7,868 nt of DNA from Limisphaerales bacterium (GCA_003455565.1 DMQW01000356.1:1-7868); one strand, 5' to 3'; numbered from the stretch's first letter, positions 1 to 7,868 are shown. The notes: generated by a model not told the origin, from the sequence alone. Numbers and translations are program-made.

Positions 1-20
1 CGCTCACAGAGCGCCGCTAC
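1..20 (-). repeat. GTAG-type hairpin repeat (REP-like), cut by window edge
   Basis: Read on the minus strand this is GTAG followed by a GC-rich hairpin: CGCTC (13-9), loop TGT, GAGCG (5-1). The second strand of the stem base (matching CGG at 16-14) should lie just outside the window. A GTAG tetranucleotide at the foot of a short hairpin is the known signature of REP sequences handled by RAYT transposases. The TAG inside the GTAG (19-17) serves as the stop codon of the HpnK-like gene, so the element abuts the natural C-terminus of that protein. Confidence 0.5.
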
Positions 21-835
21 AAATCCTGATAGCGAATCAACTCGATGCCGAGTTTATTCACCAGTTCCCGCACGCGCGGGCTGACGAGGGCGTCGAATTC
101 ATGCTTAAACTTGTCGAGCGACGGATGCGAGTAAAGCTCGGAATCGCCAGGCGGCAGTTCGGGCAGCAGTTTCAAAATGTATTCTTCGTCCACGCGCGAA
201 TCTTGCAACAGGCCAAACGTGATCTGCGCGTGCTTGATGCCGCGCTGGCGCAATGGTTCGCGGGCACGGCTGGAAAGCCAATCGTAAATTGCCGCGTGCG
301 ATGTCCGGTAAAACCAGCGGCCACCCGCCATGCGCCGACTGCGCGCAAGGCAGTCGCGGGTCAGGCGCAGGTGGCGGATGCGGAGTTTGTCCGCGTCTGC
401 CATCAGGATTTTGAAAACGACGGGGTGCAGGTGCAGATGCAAGTGGCCATTGACGTGATCGAGCGGCAAACCGGTGGCGTGGAACTTTTCAAACTGGGCG
501 TGGATTTCGGCGCGGAGTTGTTCGCGCAGGCTGCGGTTGAAGAAATAACTCATGCCGACACCGACGGGCGAATTGCTGAACTCGTCGCGTGAATTGACGA
601 GACCGGAAATTTTTTCCGGCGGCAATGCGGAATGTCCCATCAGCAAAGTGAGGTGCAGGCCGACGCCGAGTTTTGGATTGTCCTTCGCCAGCTTCACCGT
701 TTCATCAAAACCAGGTTCATTCACCATCAAGCTGGCACTGGTCAAGATGCCATCGCGATGCGCGCGGATGACGGCTTCGTTGACTGAATGTGATAGGCCA
801 AAATCATCGGCGTTGACGATGAGCCGGCGCGGCAT
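17..835 (-). CDS. hpnK: HpnK/YdjC-family carbohydrate deacetylase
   Basis: 272 residues, full length for the YdjC (ChbG/HpnK) family of metal-dependent deacetylases acting on N-acetylated sugars. HpnK members are linked to hopanoid side-chain synthesis. Visible motifs: LIVNADDFGLS (5-15, metal and catalytic Asp), GLHLTL (59-64) and DHVNGHLHLHLHP (125-137) with the remaining His ligands. The C-terminal stretches GIKHAQITFGL (199-209) and LPELPPGDSELYSHP (224-238) fit HpnK better than ChbG. The ATG at 835 is chosen because the motif-bearing protein begins there; the open frame continues to 913 but those 26 codons are translated hairpin repeat and ileS sequence. There is no Shine-Dalgarno site, and the repeat at 843-890 ends 7 bases before the start, so the native leader may have been replaced. 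No other hopanoid genes are visible. The family call is firm; the HpnK subfamily is probable. Confidence 0.82.
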   Translation of the reverse strand: MPRRLIVNADDFGLSHSVNEAVIRAHRDGILTSASLMVNEPGFDETVKLAKDNPKLGVGLHLTLLMGHSALPPEKISGLVNSRDEFSNSPVGVGMSYFFNRSLREQLRAEIHAQFEKFHATGLPLDHVNGHLHLHLHPVVFKILMADADKLRIRHLRLTRDCLARSRRMAGGRWFYRTSHAAIYDWLSSRAREPLRQRGIKHAQITFGLLQDSRVDEEYILKLLPELPPGDSELYSHPSLDKFKHEFDALVSPRVRELVNKLGIELIRYQDL

Positions 836-854
836 TGGGTTTGGAGTTCCGGCT

Positions 855-2744
<1,890 letters not shown>

Positions 2745-2756
2745 TTTAGAACGCAG

Positions 2757-2785
2757 ACGTTAGCAGCGGGGAAAATGAGTGTCAA
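2757..2785 (-). promoter_or_regulatory. candidate ileS promoter
   Basis: On the minus strand there is a perfect -35 TTGACA (2785-2780), a 17-base spacer and TAACGT (2762-2757), which keeps the first two and the last base of TATAAT. The predicted start is near 2750, about six bases before the ileS ATG, so the transcript would be nearly leaderless. This agrees with the absence of a Shine-Dalgarno site. It lies downstream of the terminator at 2816-2864, as an independent ileS promoter would. Confidence 0.45.
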
Positions 2786-2815
2786 CGAACGCAACCTGCG
2801 GAATTGATTGGCCGG

Positions 2816-2864
2816 TAAAATAAAAAACCGGGTCAAGCGGTCAGAAGATGACCGAGAGACCCGG
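2816..2864 (-). terminator. intrinsic terminator of the short transcript upstream of ileS
   Basis: On the minus strand CCGGGTC (2864-2858) pairs with GACCCGG (2834-2828), enclosing a second perfect stem CGGTCA/TGACCG with a five-base loop and 3-by-3 internal loop. Six T follow directly (2827-2822), then ATTTTA. The plus strand has no T-run after the hairpin, so it works in the minus direction only. It lies 72 bases before the ileS start. Confidence 0.8.
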
Positions 2865-2987
2865 GGAATTCAGAATGAGCACAGCGTAGGATTACGGAGA
2901 ACTCGCGCTTCAGTCAGTGCTTGCGACCAAAGCCGAAATTTTAAAAGAGCAAGTTGCGATCCGGTGTCAACCATCCGTCCTGCAACT
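2822..2987 (-). ncRNA. predicted small RNA of about 165 nt, family not recognised
   Basis: The interval is bounded by a strong minus-strand promoter (2994-3022) and a strong terminator (2816-2864), with another promoter for ileS after the terminator. The predicted 5' end AGTTGC pairs perfectly with GCAACT 24 bases on, enclosing a GGT-TGAC-ACC hairpin. A competing long-range pairing ACGGA/TCCGT is also possible, and the last 40 bases form the terminator. I see no T-box consensus, SRP RNA loop, tmRNA end or riboswitch core that I know. It may be a trans-acting RNA, a 6S-like RNA (the length fits, the structure is not convincing), or an attenuated ileS leader. A 34-codon frame (2974-2870) inside it could instead make it a short mRNA. 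Confidence 0.5.
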
Positions 2988-2990
2988 ACG

Positions 2991-3230
2991 AATATTAAAT
3001 CACAGCTTCTTATTTTTGTCAATGTCTAGATCAATGTATTAGTATATATTTTGACAAACAGGCTGCCTATTAGCAAACGGGTTTTCCACCCGATGCCATA
3101 AATTTTATTTTTTGGCGGCAGACCGGCGGCGGTTGAAGTGACAACGCTGTTAAAAAAAGCGGATAAAGCGCTTTAATGCAGAAGGTTTAGCATCTGTGAA
3201 CAACTTGTGAATAAGAGTTAATATGTTATC
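2991..3230. other. oriC: candidate replication origin region
   Basis: This lies in the 784-base gap upstream of dnaA. It holds an AT-rich stretch (2991-3060, continuing around 3098-3113) that could act as the unwinding element. DnaA-box-like sites: TGTGAATAA at 3206-3214 is a perfect complement of TTWTNCACA; TGTGAACAA at 3195-3203 has one mismatch and lies 11 bases from it in the same orientation; TTTTCCACC at 3082-3090 has one mismatch. A 12-base palindrome TAAAGCGCTTTA is at 3164-3175. The box number is low for a classical origin, so this is suggestive only. The rest of the gap, about 3231-3444, shows nothing clear. Confidence 0.4.
2994..3022 (-). promoter_or_regulatory. strong sigma70-type promoter
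   Basis: On the minus strand: perfect TTGACA (3022-3017), spacer of exactly 17 bases, TTTAAT (2999-2994, five of six to TATAAT). The predicted start is about 2987. It is the best promoter-like sequence seen in the window, and it drives the short terminated transcript upstream of ileS. Confidence 0.65.
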
Positions 3231-3444
3231 CTCGAAACATTGGCGACGATGACATAAAAAAGGTGTCGCAATTCAGAGTTGTGCCGGACAGTGGACTAAA
3301 GTGTTTCTTCAAGTGAAGGAGCACCGTAGAAAAACTGATCCAAACCGCTTAAATTGAACTATTTGCGTTAATTTAAAAGGCGATTAAACGGTGATTCAGG
3401 TAAAACAATTTACGTTTTCGCTTGAATAACTGATGGCCGGGCGG

Positions 3445-3472
3445 TTGACTGACACGCGCACCTCGCTAAAAA
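3445..3472 (+). promoter_or_regulatory. weak candidate dnaA promoter
   Basis: TTGACT (3445-3450), a 16-base spacer and TAAAAA (3467-3472). The -10 matches only four of six. A start near 3479 would leave a leader of about 50 bases before the dnaA ATG. No better plus-strand candidate was seen close to the gene. Confidence 0.25.
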
Positions 3473-3528
3473 GCCGGTCGGCAAGCGAAGTGAATAAACC
3501 ATTTAAATTTGGGTATTTTCGGGAAACT

Positions 3529-4899
3529 ATGCAGATTTCTGCAGAAAAAATTTGGCACTCGGCGCAGGATCATCTCCGCGCCAAGTTGAGCCGGGACACT
3601 TTCAATATGTGGTTCGCCCCACTGCGTGCAAGCGCGGTGGACGGACAGCACCTGACCATTGAAGCGCCCAACGAGTTTTGTGAAGTGTGGCTCAAGGATA
3701 ATTATCTTGGGCTGATGCAAGACGCCGTGGCGGTCGCTGCCGGCAACAAGCTGCAAGTCAGATTCAAGGCGGCCAATCCCAATGGCATGAACGTCGCACC
3801 AGCCCCAAAGCCGGCTGCCGCCACACCCAAGGTCAAAGCCGAATCAGCATCGGAACGCGCCGGGGCCATCAACGGCGATTTGCTTTTCAACCCGAAGAAC
3901 ACCTTTGACACCTTCGTGGTCGGCAACAACAACAATTTCGCCTACGCCGCCGCCAAGGCCGTGGCTGAAACACCCGGCAAAGCTTACAACCCGCTGTTCC
4001 TTTATGGCGGCGTTGGCCTGGGTAAAACTCATTTGCTCCAAGCCATCGGCCAGCATGTCGTCGGCAATCGAAAAAATGCGCGTGTCGCCTACGTTTCGTC
4101 CGAAAAATTCACCAACGAATACATCGAGGCGATCCAGAACAACAAGCTCGTCGCCTTCCGCAAAAAATACCGGCAGAGCGAAGTGCTGCTGATTGACGAC
4201 ATCCAGTTTCTCGCCGGCAAGGAGCGCATCCAGGAAGAATTTTTTCACACATTCAACGCCCTGCACGAAGCGCACCGGCAAATCGTCCTGACCTGTGACC
4301 GGCCGGCCAGTGAAATTCAAGGACTCGAACATCGCCTCGTCTCGCGCTTCGAATGGGGACAAACCGCCGACGTGCAGGCACCAGACGTAGAAACGCGGCT
4401 CGCCATTCTCAATAAAAAGGCGCAGTTCATGGGCGTCACGCTGCCGGAAGACATCATCAACTTCCTCGCCACGCGCATCCGCACCAACATCCGCCGGCTC
4501 GAAGGCGCGCTCATCCGCGTGGCTTCCTATGCCTCGCTCACCGGCAAAAAGCTGACGCTCGAGGTTGTCGAAAATCTGCTGCGCGAAATTCTGCACGAAG
4601 AAGGCCGGATGACCATCAGCATCGAAGTCATCCAGAAAAAAGTCGCCGAACACTTCGACATCCGCCTCGCGGACATGACCAGCAAACGGCGTCCGGAAAA
4701 CATCGCCTTCCCGCGCCAGATTGCCATGTATCTTTCGCGCCAGATGACCGAAAGCTCGCTCAACACCATTGGCGAAGCCTACGGCGGACGCGACCATGGC
4801 ACCGTGCTGCACGCCTGCCGTCTCGTCAAAGATCGCATGGAAGTGGACTCCAATGTCCGCCAAGTCGTCAACTACCTGGAAAAGCAGTTGATGCGCTGA
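3529..4899 (+). CDS. dnaA: chromosomal replication initiator protein DnaA
   Basis: 456 residues, the usual DnaA length. It binds DnaA boxes at the origin and opens the DNA as an ATP-dependent filament. Domain I is at about 1-80 (begins AEKIWHSAQDHL), with a Pro/Ala/Lys-rich linker at about 82-115. The AAA+ domain has Walker A GGVGLGKTH (160-168), Walker B LLIDDIQF (220-227), sensor 1 LTCDRP (254-259), the LEHRLVSRFEWG box with arginine finger R273, and sensor 2 NIRRLEGAL (320-328). Domain IV ends in the DNA-binding signature GGRDHGTVLHA (419-429), with Gly where most DnaA have Ser or Thr. The ATG at 3529 is chosen because the family N-terminus begins there; an in-frame ATG at 3433 would add 32 unrelated residues. 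Upstream is the likely origin. The window shows no dnaN downstream, so the common dnaA-dnaN order is not kept. Confidence 0.97.
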   Translation: MQISAEKIWHSAQDHLRAKLSRDTFNMWFAPLRASAVDGQHLTIEAPNEFCEVWLKDNYLGLMQDAVAVAAGNKLQVRFKAANPNGMNVAPAPKPAAATPKVKAESASERAGAINGDLLFNPKNTFDTFVVGNNNNFAYAAAKAVAETPGKAYNPLFLYGGVGLGKTHLLQAIGQHVVGNRKNARVAYVSSEKFTNEYIEAIQNNKLVAFRKKYRQSEVLLIDDIQFLAGKERIQEEFFHTFNALHEAHRQIVLTCDRPASEIQGLEHRLVSRFEWGQTADVQAPDVETRLAILNKKAQFMGVTLPEDIINFLATRIRTNIRRLEGALIRVASYASLTGKKLTLEVVENLLREILHEEGRMTISIEVIQKKVAEHFDIRLADMTSKRRPENIAFPRQIAMYLSRQMTESSLNTIGEAYGGRDHGTVLHACRLVKDRMEVDSNVRQVVNYLEKQLMR

Positions 4900-4900
4900 A

Positions 4901-4971
4901 AAGTTTTTAATTCTTAATTTTGAGTTTTTAGTTAATTTGCAGCGCAACTAAAAATTCAAAACTTAAAACTT
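4901..4971. repeat. AT-rich palindromic repeat between dnaA and the ABC gene
   Basis: Arms 4918-4933 (TTTTGAGTTTTTAGTT) and 4946-4961 pair at 15 of 16 positions around a 12-base centre that contains the only GC-rich bases. Outer segments 4901-4910 and 4963-4971 extend the symmetry. It fills the whole gap from two bases after the dnaA stop to two bases before the next ATG. It resembles AT-rich intergenic repeats I recall from Verrucomicrobiota. There is no T-run after the stem on the plus strand, so it is not a clear terminator. Confidence 0.6.
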
Positions 4972-4973
4972 CC

Positions 4974-5951
4974 ATGCCCGCCATTGAAGTCAGCAATCTT
5001 ACCAAGGCCTTTCGCACTTACAAAAAACAGCCCGGTTTCGCAGGTGCAGTCAAAGGACTTTTCCGCCGTCAATACGAACAGACGCTCGCCGTCAACGAAG
5101 TCAGTTTCAAGATTGAACCCGGCGAACTCGTCGGTTTTCTCGGCCCGAACGGCGCGGGCAAAACCACCACGCTCAAAATGCTTGCCGGCCTGCTTTATCC
5201 GACGAGCGGCTCCGCGAAAGTTCTCGGTTACACGCCGTGGGAACGCGCCGATGGTTATCGCCGCCAGTTTGCGCTGCTGCTCGGCCAGAAAAACCAGCTT
5301 TGGTGGGATTTGCCCGCGCGCGAATCGCTGGAGCTGAACGCAAAAATTTACGGAATTCCCGCCGACCGTTTTGAACGCACCGTCGCCGAAATGAGCGAAA
5401 TGCTCACCGTCCGCGACAAACTCAACGTGAACGTCCGAGAACTTTCCCTCGGCGAACGGATGAAAATGGAACTGATCGCGTCGTTGCTCCACGAACCTAA
5501 AGTTCTTTTTCTCGACGAGCCGACCATCGGCCTCGATGTGATTTCGCAGAAGACCGTGCGCGAATTTATCCGCCGCCACAACGCCGAACGCAAGACGACG
5601 ATTCTGCTGACGAGCCATTACATGGCCGACATCCAGGCGCTGTGCGAGCGCGTCATCATAATCGATCACGGAAAAATTTTCTTCGACGGCAAGTTGAGCG
5701 AAATCGTGGACCGCTTCGCTGATTTCAAATTCGTCACGATCCAATGTGACAAGGCGAATGAATATCCGGCGGAAAATCTGGCGCGTTACGGCGAGGTCGT
5801 CGAAAAAACGCCCGGTGCCATCACGCTTAAAGTCAAACGCGACCGCGTCATCCCGACGTGCAAGGCGCTTTTAGACGAATTGCCCGTGACGGACATTGAT
5901 ATTCAGGAAGTGCCGATTGAAGACGTGATCCGGCAGATTTTCGCGCGATAA
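4974..5951 (+). CDS. ABC transporter ATP-binding protein (COG4586 type)
   Basis: 325 residues. The cytoplasmic ATPase of an ABC-2 type exporter. The N-terminal stretch YKKQPGFAGAVKGLFRR (16-32) is typical of COG4586 ATPases and sits before the usual core. Motifs: Walker A GPNGAGKTT (57-65), Q-loop at Q105 in LLGQKNQLWWDLP, signature LSLGE (157-161) in place of LSGGQ, Walker B VLFLDEP (177-183), D-loop GLD (186-188), and switch His H215. The C-terminal 80 residues form the extra domain common in this group. COG4586 genes normally lie beside two ABC-2 permease genes; neither flank here encodes a membrane protein, so the transport partner must be elsewhere or lost. It is the first gene of a tight run, ending four bases before the next ATG. 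No Shine-Dalgarno site precedes it. The substrate is unknown. Confidence 0.9.
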   Translation: MPAIEVSNLTKAFRTYKKQPGFAGAVKGLFRRQYEQTLAVNEVSFKIEPGELVGFLGPNGAGKTTTLKMLAGLLYPTSGSAKVLGYTPWERADGYRRQFALLLGQKNQLWWDLPARESLELNAKIYGIPADRFERTVAEMSEMLTVRDKLNVNVRELSLGERMKMELIASLLHEPKVLFLDEPTIGLDVISQKTVREFIRRHNAERKTTILLTSHYMADIQALCERVIIIDHGKIFFDGKLSEIVDRFADFKFVTIQCDKANEYPAENLARYGEVVEKTPGAITLKVKRDRVIPTCKALLDELPVTDIDIQEVPIEDVIRQIFAR

Positions 5952-5955
5952 ATTC

Positions 5956-6654
5956 ATGAGGCTGATTATTTCCATTTTGTTCATGGCGCTGTCTTTCGGC
6001 GCGGCGGCGCAGACAAATTCATTTGACCCCGAATCCGCCTACGCGCCGCACGAGATCGAAGGCTGGCGGGTTTTGGTGAACCAGAAATTGCTCGCGGAAA
6101 CAAACCTGTGCGAACGGATCATGAAAGTCCTGTCGGCGCAGCTTTATCAGATCACACGCGTCGTGCCCGCGCCGGCGCTCGCCAAAATCCGGCAAATCCC
6201 GATCTGGGTGGAACTCGACGACCCGCTGTTTCCGTGGATTTGCTACCACGAATCGCGCGACTGGCTGGAATCGCACGGCGTGAACCCGGCCAAGACGGAC
6301 GCTGTGGAACTGGCGAATGCGAAACATTTTTTGAACTGGTCGCTGGAACAGCCGTGCATGGCCCTCCATGAACTATCGCACGGTTATCACCACCAATTTC
6401 TGGGCGACGATTATGCCCGTATCCGGCGCTGTTACGAACACGTCCGCGCCGCCGGGCTTTACGAATCCGTCCTGCGCGCCAACGGCCATCACGAGCGCCA
6501 CTACGGCATGAACAACGCGAAAGAGTATTTCGCCGAATCCACCGAGGCGTTTTTCGGCACGAACGATTTTTATCCATTTGTCCGCGCCGAGTTGAAGGAA
6601 TATGATCCGGAAATGTATGCCCTGCAATGCGAGGTCTGGGGCGTCAAACCTTGA
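5956..6654 (+). CDS. secreted zinc metallopeptidase-like protein, HExxH
   Basis: 232 residues, family not recognised by name. An N-terminal signal peptide is clear (MRLIISILFMALSFGAAAQT, cleavage probably after AAA or AQT), so export from the cytoplasm is likely. The core carries ALHELSHGYHH (136-146) with the zinc-binding HELSH at 138-142. It is followed 47 residues later by NAKEYFAESTEAFFG (187-201), in which E190, E194 or E197 could be the third zinc ligand, as in gluzincins. This second motif recalls the MtfA and anthrax lethal-factor-like peptidases. Three Cys (52, 97, 159) lie outside the signal peptide and motifs, and C134 lies just before the HExxH. The gene starts four bases after the ABC ATPase stop and ends 14 bases before the deaminase start, so the three are probably cotranscribed. 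Substrate and role are unknown, and a peptidase-fold protein without protease activity is possible. Confidence 0.75.
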   Translation: MRLIISILFMALSFGAAAQTNSFDPESAYAPHEIEGWRVLVNQKLLAETNLCERIMKVLSAQLYQITRVVPAPALAKIRQIPIWVELDDPLFPWICYHESRDWLESHGVNPAKTDAVELANAKHFLNWSLEQPCMALHELSHGYHHQFLGDDYARIRRCYEHVRAAGLYESVLRANGHHERHYGMNNAKEYFAESTEAFFGTNDFYPFVRAELKEYDPEMYALQCEVWGVKP

Positions 6655-6668
6655 ACCGGCATAAATTT

Positions 6669-6711
6669 ATGGATCAATTTCTCCAAGCCGCGATAGATGA
6701 AGCCAAAAAAA
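6669..6711 (+). other. out-of-frame N-terminal segment of the deaminase gene
   Basis: ATG at 6669 starts MDQFLQAAIDEAKK, which matches the first helix expected of an FCY1-type deaminase. The frame then meets seven A (6705-6711). Beyond it, this frame gives unrelated residues, while the main frame (one base later) continues KKGLAAGGIPIG. Removing one A joins both into a 145-residue protein close to the 158 of yeast FCY1. The cause could be a homopolymer sequencing error, polymerase slippage or a real mutation. Confidence 0.65.
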
Positions 6712-7107
6712 GGACTGGCGGCTGGCGGCATCCCCATCGGCTCGGTGCTGGTGCTGGACGGAAAAATCATCGGGCGCGGTCACAACCAGCGTGTGCAACA
6801 CCGGAGCGTCATTCACCACGCGGAAATGAATTGCCTCGAAAACGCCGGACGACTCAAGGCGTCGGTTTATCAGAGGTGCGTTTTATATTCCACACTTTCG
6901 CCGTGCCCGATGTGCAGCGGTGCGGCGTTGCTCTACAAAATTCCACGCATCGTCGGCGGCGAAAATAAAACTTTTCAAGGCCCGGAAGAATACGTCCGCT
7001 CGCAAAGTGTGAAAGTGAAAGTGCTGCAAGACCCAAGTTGCATCAAGCTTATGCGCGATTTCATTACCGCACGACCGGAGCTGTGGAACGAAGACATCGG
7101 TGTGTGA
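6697..7107 (+). CDS. cytosine deaminase, FCY1 type (N-terminus frameshifted)
   Basis: 136 residues from the in-frame ATG at 6697. Zinc-dependent deaminase of the CDA fold, predicted to convert cytosine to uracil in pyrimidine salvage. Features: HHAEMNCLEN (40-49) with zinc ligand H41 and catalytic E43, LSPCPMC (67-73) with zinc ligands C70 and C73, and GRGHN with N30 equal to FCY1 N51. The C-terminal lid is also present: F93 (FCY1 F114), W130 (W152) and D133 (D155) in RPELWNEDIGV, close to FCY1's ending. It is this ending that points to FCY1 rather than to TadA or guanine deaminase. It is unrelated in sequence to bacterial CodA. The ATG used here is probably not the true start, which is likely 6669 in the other frame. 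Without the first helix the enzyme may not fold normally. It is the last gene of a three-gene run; the terminator lies 135 bases on. The stretch 7108-7241 shows nothing. Confidence 0.85.
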   Translation: MKPKKGLAAGGIPIGSVLVLDGKIIGRGHNQRVQHRSVIHHAEMNCLENAGRLKASVYQRCVLYSTLSPCPMCSGAALLYKIPRIVGGENKTFQGPEEYVRSQSVKVKVLQDPSCIKLMRDFITARPELWNEDIGV

Positions 7108-7241
7108 ACGAGCCTGCCGCATTGGCCTTACTTTTTTCGAAAGCGATGACCTTCAGTCAAGATGAACGCGCGTGAGTTGCTTATTTCTGATGGCTGATTT
7201 GGGGCTGGGTTCAAAAAAAGGAGAGGCAGAATTTAGAAAAT

Positions 7242-7277
7242 AAAAAAGCCGGAGAAAATTTTCTCCGGCTTTTTTTT
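7242..7277. terminator. two-way intrinsic terminator
   Basis: A perfect 22-base palindrome (7248-7269) made of GCCGGAGAAAA and its exact complement, flanked by six A on the left (7242-7247) and eight T on the right (7270-7277). It therefore has a GC-rich stem plus T-run on both strands. On plus it ends the ABC-peptidase-deaminase run; on minus it ends the rRNA operon just after 5S. Sharing one terminator fits the convergent layout. Confidence 0.92.
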
Positions 7278-7283
7278 GAAAGA

Positions 7284-7397
7284 CTGGCGGCAACCTACTC
7301 TCGCGGAAGCTATACAACCACTACCATCGGCAAGACTGCGTTTGACGGCCGTGTTCGGAATGGGAACGGGTCGGACCGCAGCTTTATAACCACCAAA
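7284..7397 (-). rRNA. rrf: 5S ribosomal RNA
   Basis: The minus strand reads as a 5S rRNA of about 114 bases. The conserved core CCCATTCCGAACACGG (loop C region) is followed by GCCGATGGTAGTG and GAGAGTAGG. Helix I is formed by TTGGTGG at the 5' end (7396-7390) and CCGCCAG at the 3' end (7290-7284). The ends are estimated from this helix. It lies 3' of 23S in the usual order, and the terminator begins seven bases after it. Confidence 0.95.
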
Positions 7398-7570
7398 TTG
7401 TGAAGGCAATTTTCAATTTTGGTAAATGCTTAAGCATTCAAGCCAAAAGGACTGCCAAAATTTAAAAGATCTAATCTGAAAAAATCAGAAATTCATTGAA
7501 AACTATACACAGGAACAATAGGGATTACAACTCGCGAGTTAAAATTGCTCTTTCAATAAATTGAAAAAAA
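7398..7570 (-). other. 23S-5S internal transcribed spacer
   Basis: 173 bases, AT-rich, without tRNA. It holds three short perfect palindromes or hairpins that could be processing signals: AATGCTTAAGCATT (7425-7438), TCTGA-AAAAA-TCAGA (7475-7489) and AACTCGCGAGTT (7529-7540). No gene was seen. Confidence 0.75.
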
Positions 7571-7868
7571 GCAATCAAGCCGCACGACCGATTAGTATTG
7601 GTCAGCTGAACGTCTCGCGACGCTTACACTCCCAACCTATCAAACGGGTAGTCTGCCCGTGGTCTTTAGGGGGCTTATGCCCCGGGAAACATTATCTTGG
7701 GATGAGCTTGGCACTTAGATGCTTTCAGCGCTTATCTCTTCCGCACATAGCTGCCCAGCGATGCTCTTGACAGAACAACTGGAACACCAGAGGTGCGTCA
7801 ATTCCGGTCCTCTCGTACTAGGAACAGCTCCCTTCAAATTTCCTGCGCCCGCGACGGATAGGGACCGA
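7571..7868 (-). rRNA. rrl: 23S ribosomal RNA, 3' end (partial)
   Basis: About 300 bases of the 3' part of 23S on the minus strand, cut by the right edge of the window. The sarcin-ricin loop AGTACGAGAGGACC is at 7819-7806. It is followed by the conserved AAGATAA and GAAAGCATCTAAGTG segments and the terminal TACTAATCGGTCG. The 3' end is placed near 7571 by comparison with the E. coli end and is uncertain by a few bases. Confidence 0.95.

Noticed and set aside
2745..2990. T-box riboswitch before ileS
   Set aside because: The terminator and position before ileS suggested it, but the conserved T-box sequence (AGGGTGGNACCGCG type) and Ile specifier loop are not seen.
2808..3029. 73-residue plus-strand frame upstream of dnaA
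   Set aside because: It is antisense to the promoter-terminator unit, contains the terminator hairpin, and has no recognisable protein features.
3433..3528. Longer dnaA start at 3433
   Set aside because: The 32 extra residues do not resemble a DnaA N-terminus, which begins properly at 3529 (MQISAEKIW).
3844..4947. 367-residue open frame on the minus strand across dnaA
   Set aside because: It is antisense to dnaA, which has all its motifs; long opposite frames are common in GC-rich genes.
7561..7770. 69-residue open frame on the plus strand
   Set aside because: It lies within the 3' end of 23S rRNA read on the wrong strand.

Overview
The window looks like a piece of a Verrucomicrobiota genome, probably from the Pedosphaera/Limisphaerales side. 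This placement is an inference. It rests on the short hairpin repeats scattered through genes and gaps, which resemble those I associate with that group, on the style of the proteins, and on the lack of clear Shine-Dalgarno sites. The left edge lies inside a GTAG-type hairpin repeat and the right edge inside 23S rRNA. Both are places where short-read assemblies stop, so the window may be a whole contig.

Left part (1-2744, minus strand): a complete HpnK/YdjC-type deacetylase gene follows an isoleucyl-tRNA synthetase gene that stops after 629 residues. The synthetase keeps the HIGH-region, the CP1 editing domain and the DVW-DSG motif, then runs into a 48-bp hairpin repeat and ends inside it. 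The KMSKS loop, the anticodon-binding domain and the zinc domain are missing. Two more repeat pairs, from two other families, lie inside the same gene and are translated in frame as about 26 and 32 extra residues. The two halves of these repeats differ in ways that keep their hairpins paired.

Middle (2745-3528): a 784-bp gap. It holds a strong minus-strand promoter (TTGACA-17-TTTAAT), a strong terminator about 165 nt downstream of it, and then a second TTGACA promoter directly before ileS. This is the layout of an independent small RNA gene. The same gap has an AT-rich stretch and DnaA-box-like sites next to dnaA and is a candidate replication origin.

Right of centre (3529-7107, plus strand): dnaA, an AT-rich palindrome, then a tight three-gene run. 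The run encodes a COG4586-type ABC ATPase without adjacent permeases, a secreted HExxH zinc metallopeptidase-like protein of unknown role, and a cytosine deaminase resembling yeast FCY1. The start of the deaminase is in another frame, separated from the rest by a run of seven A.

Right end (7242-7868): a perfect two-way terminator separates this operon from the convergent end of an rRNA operon on the minus strand (23S 3' end, a 173-nt spacer with no tRNA, and 5S).
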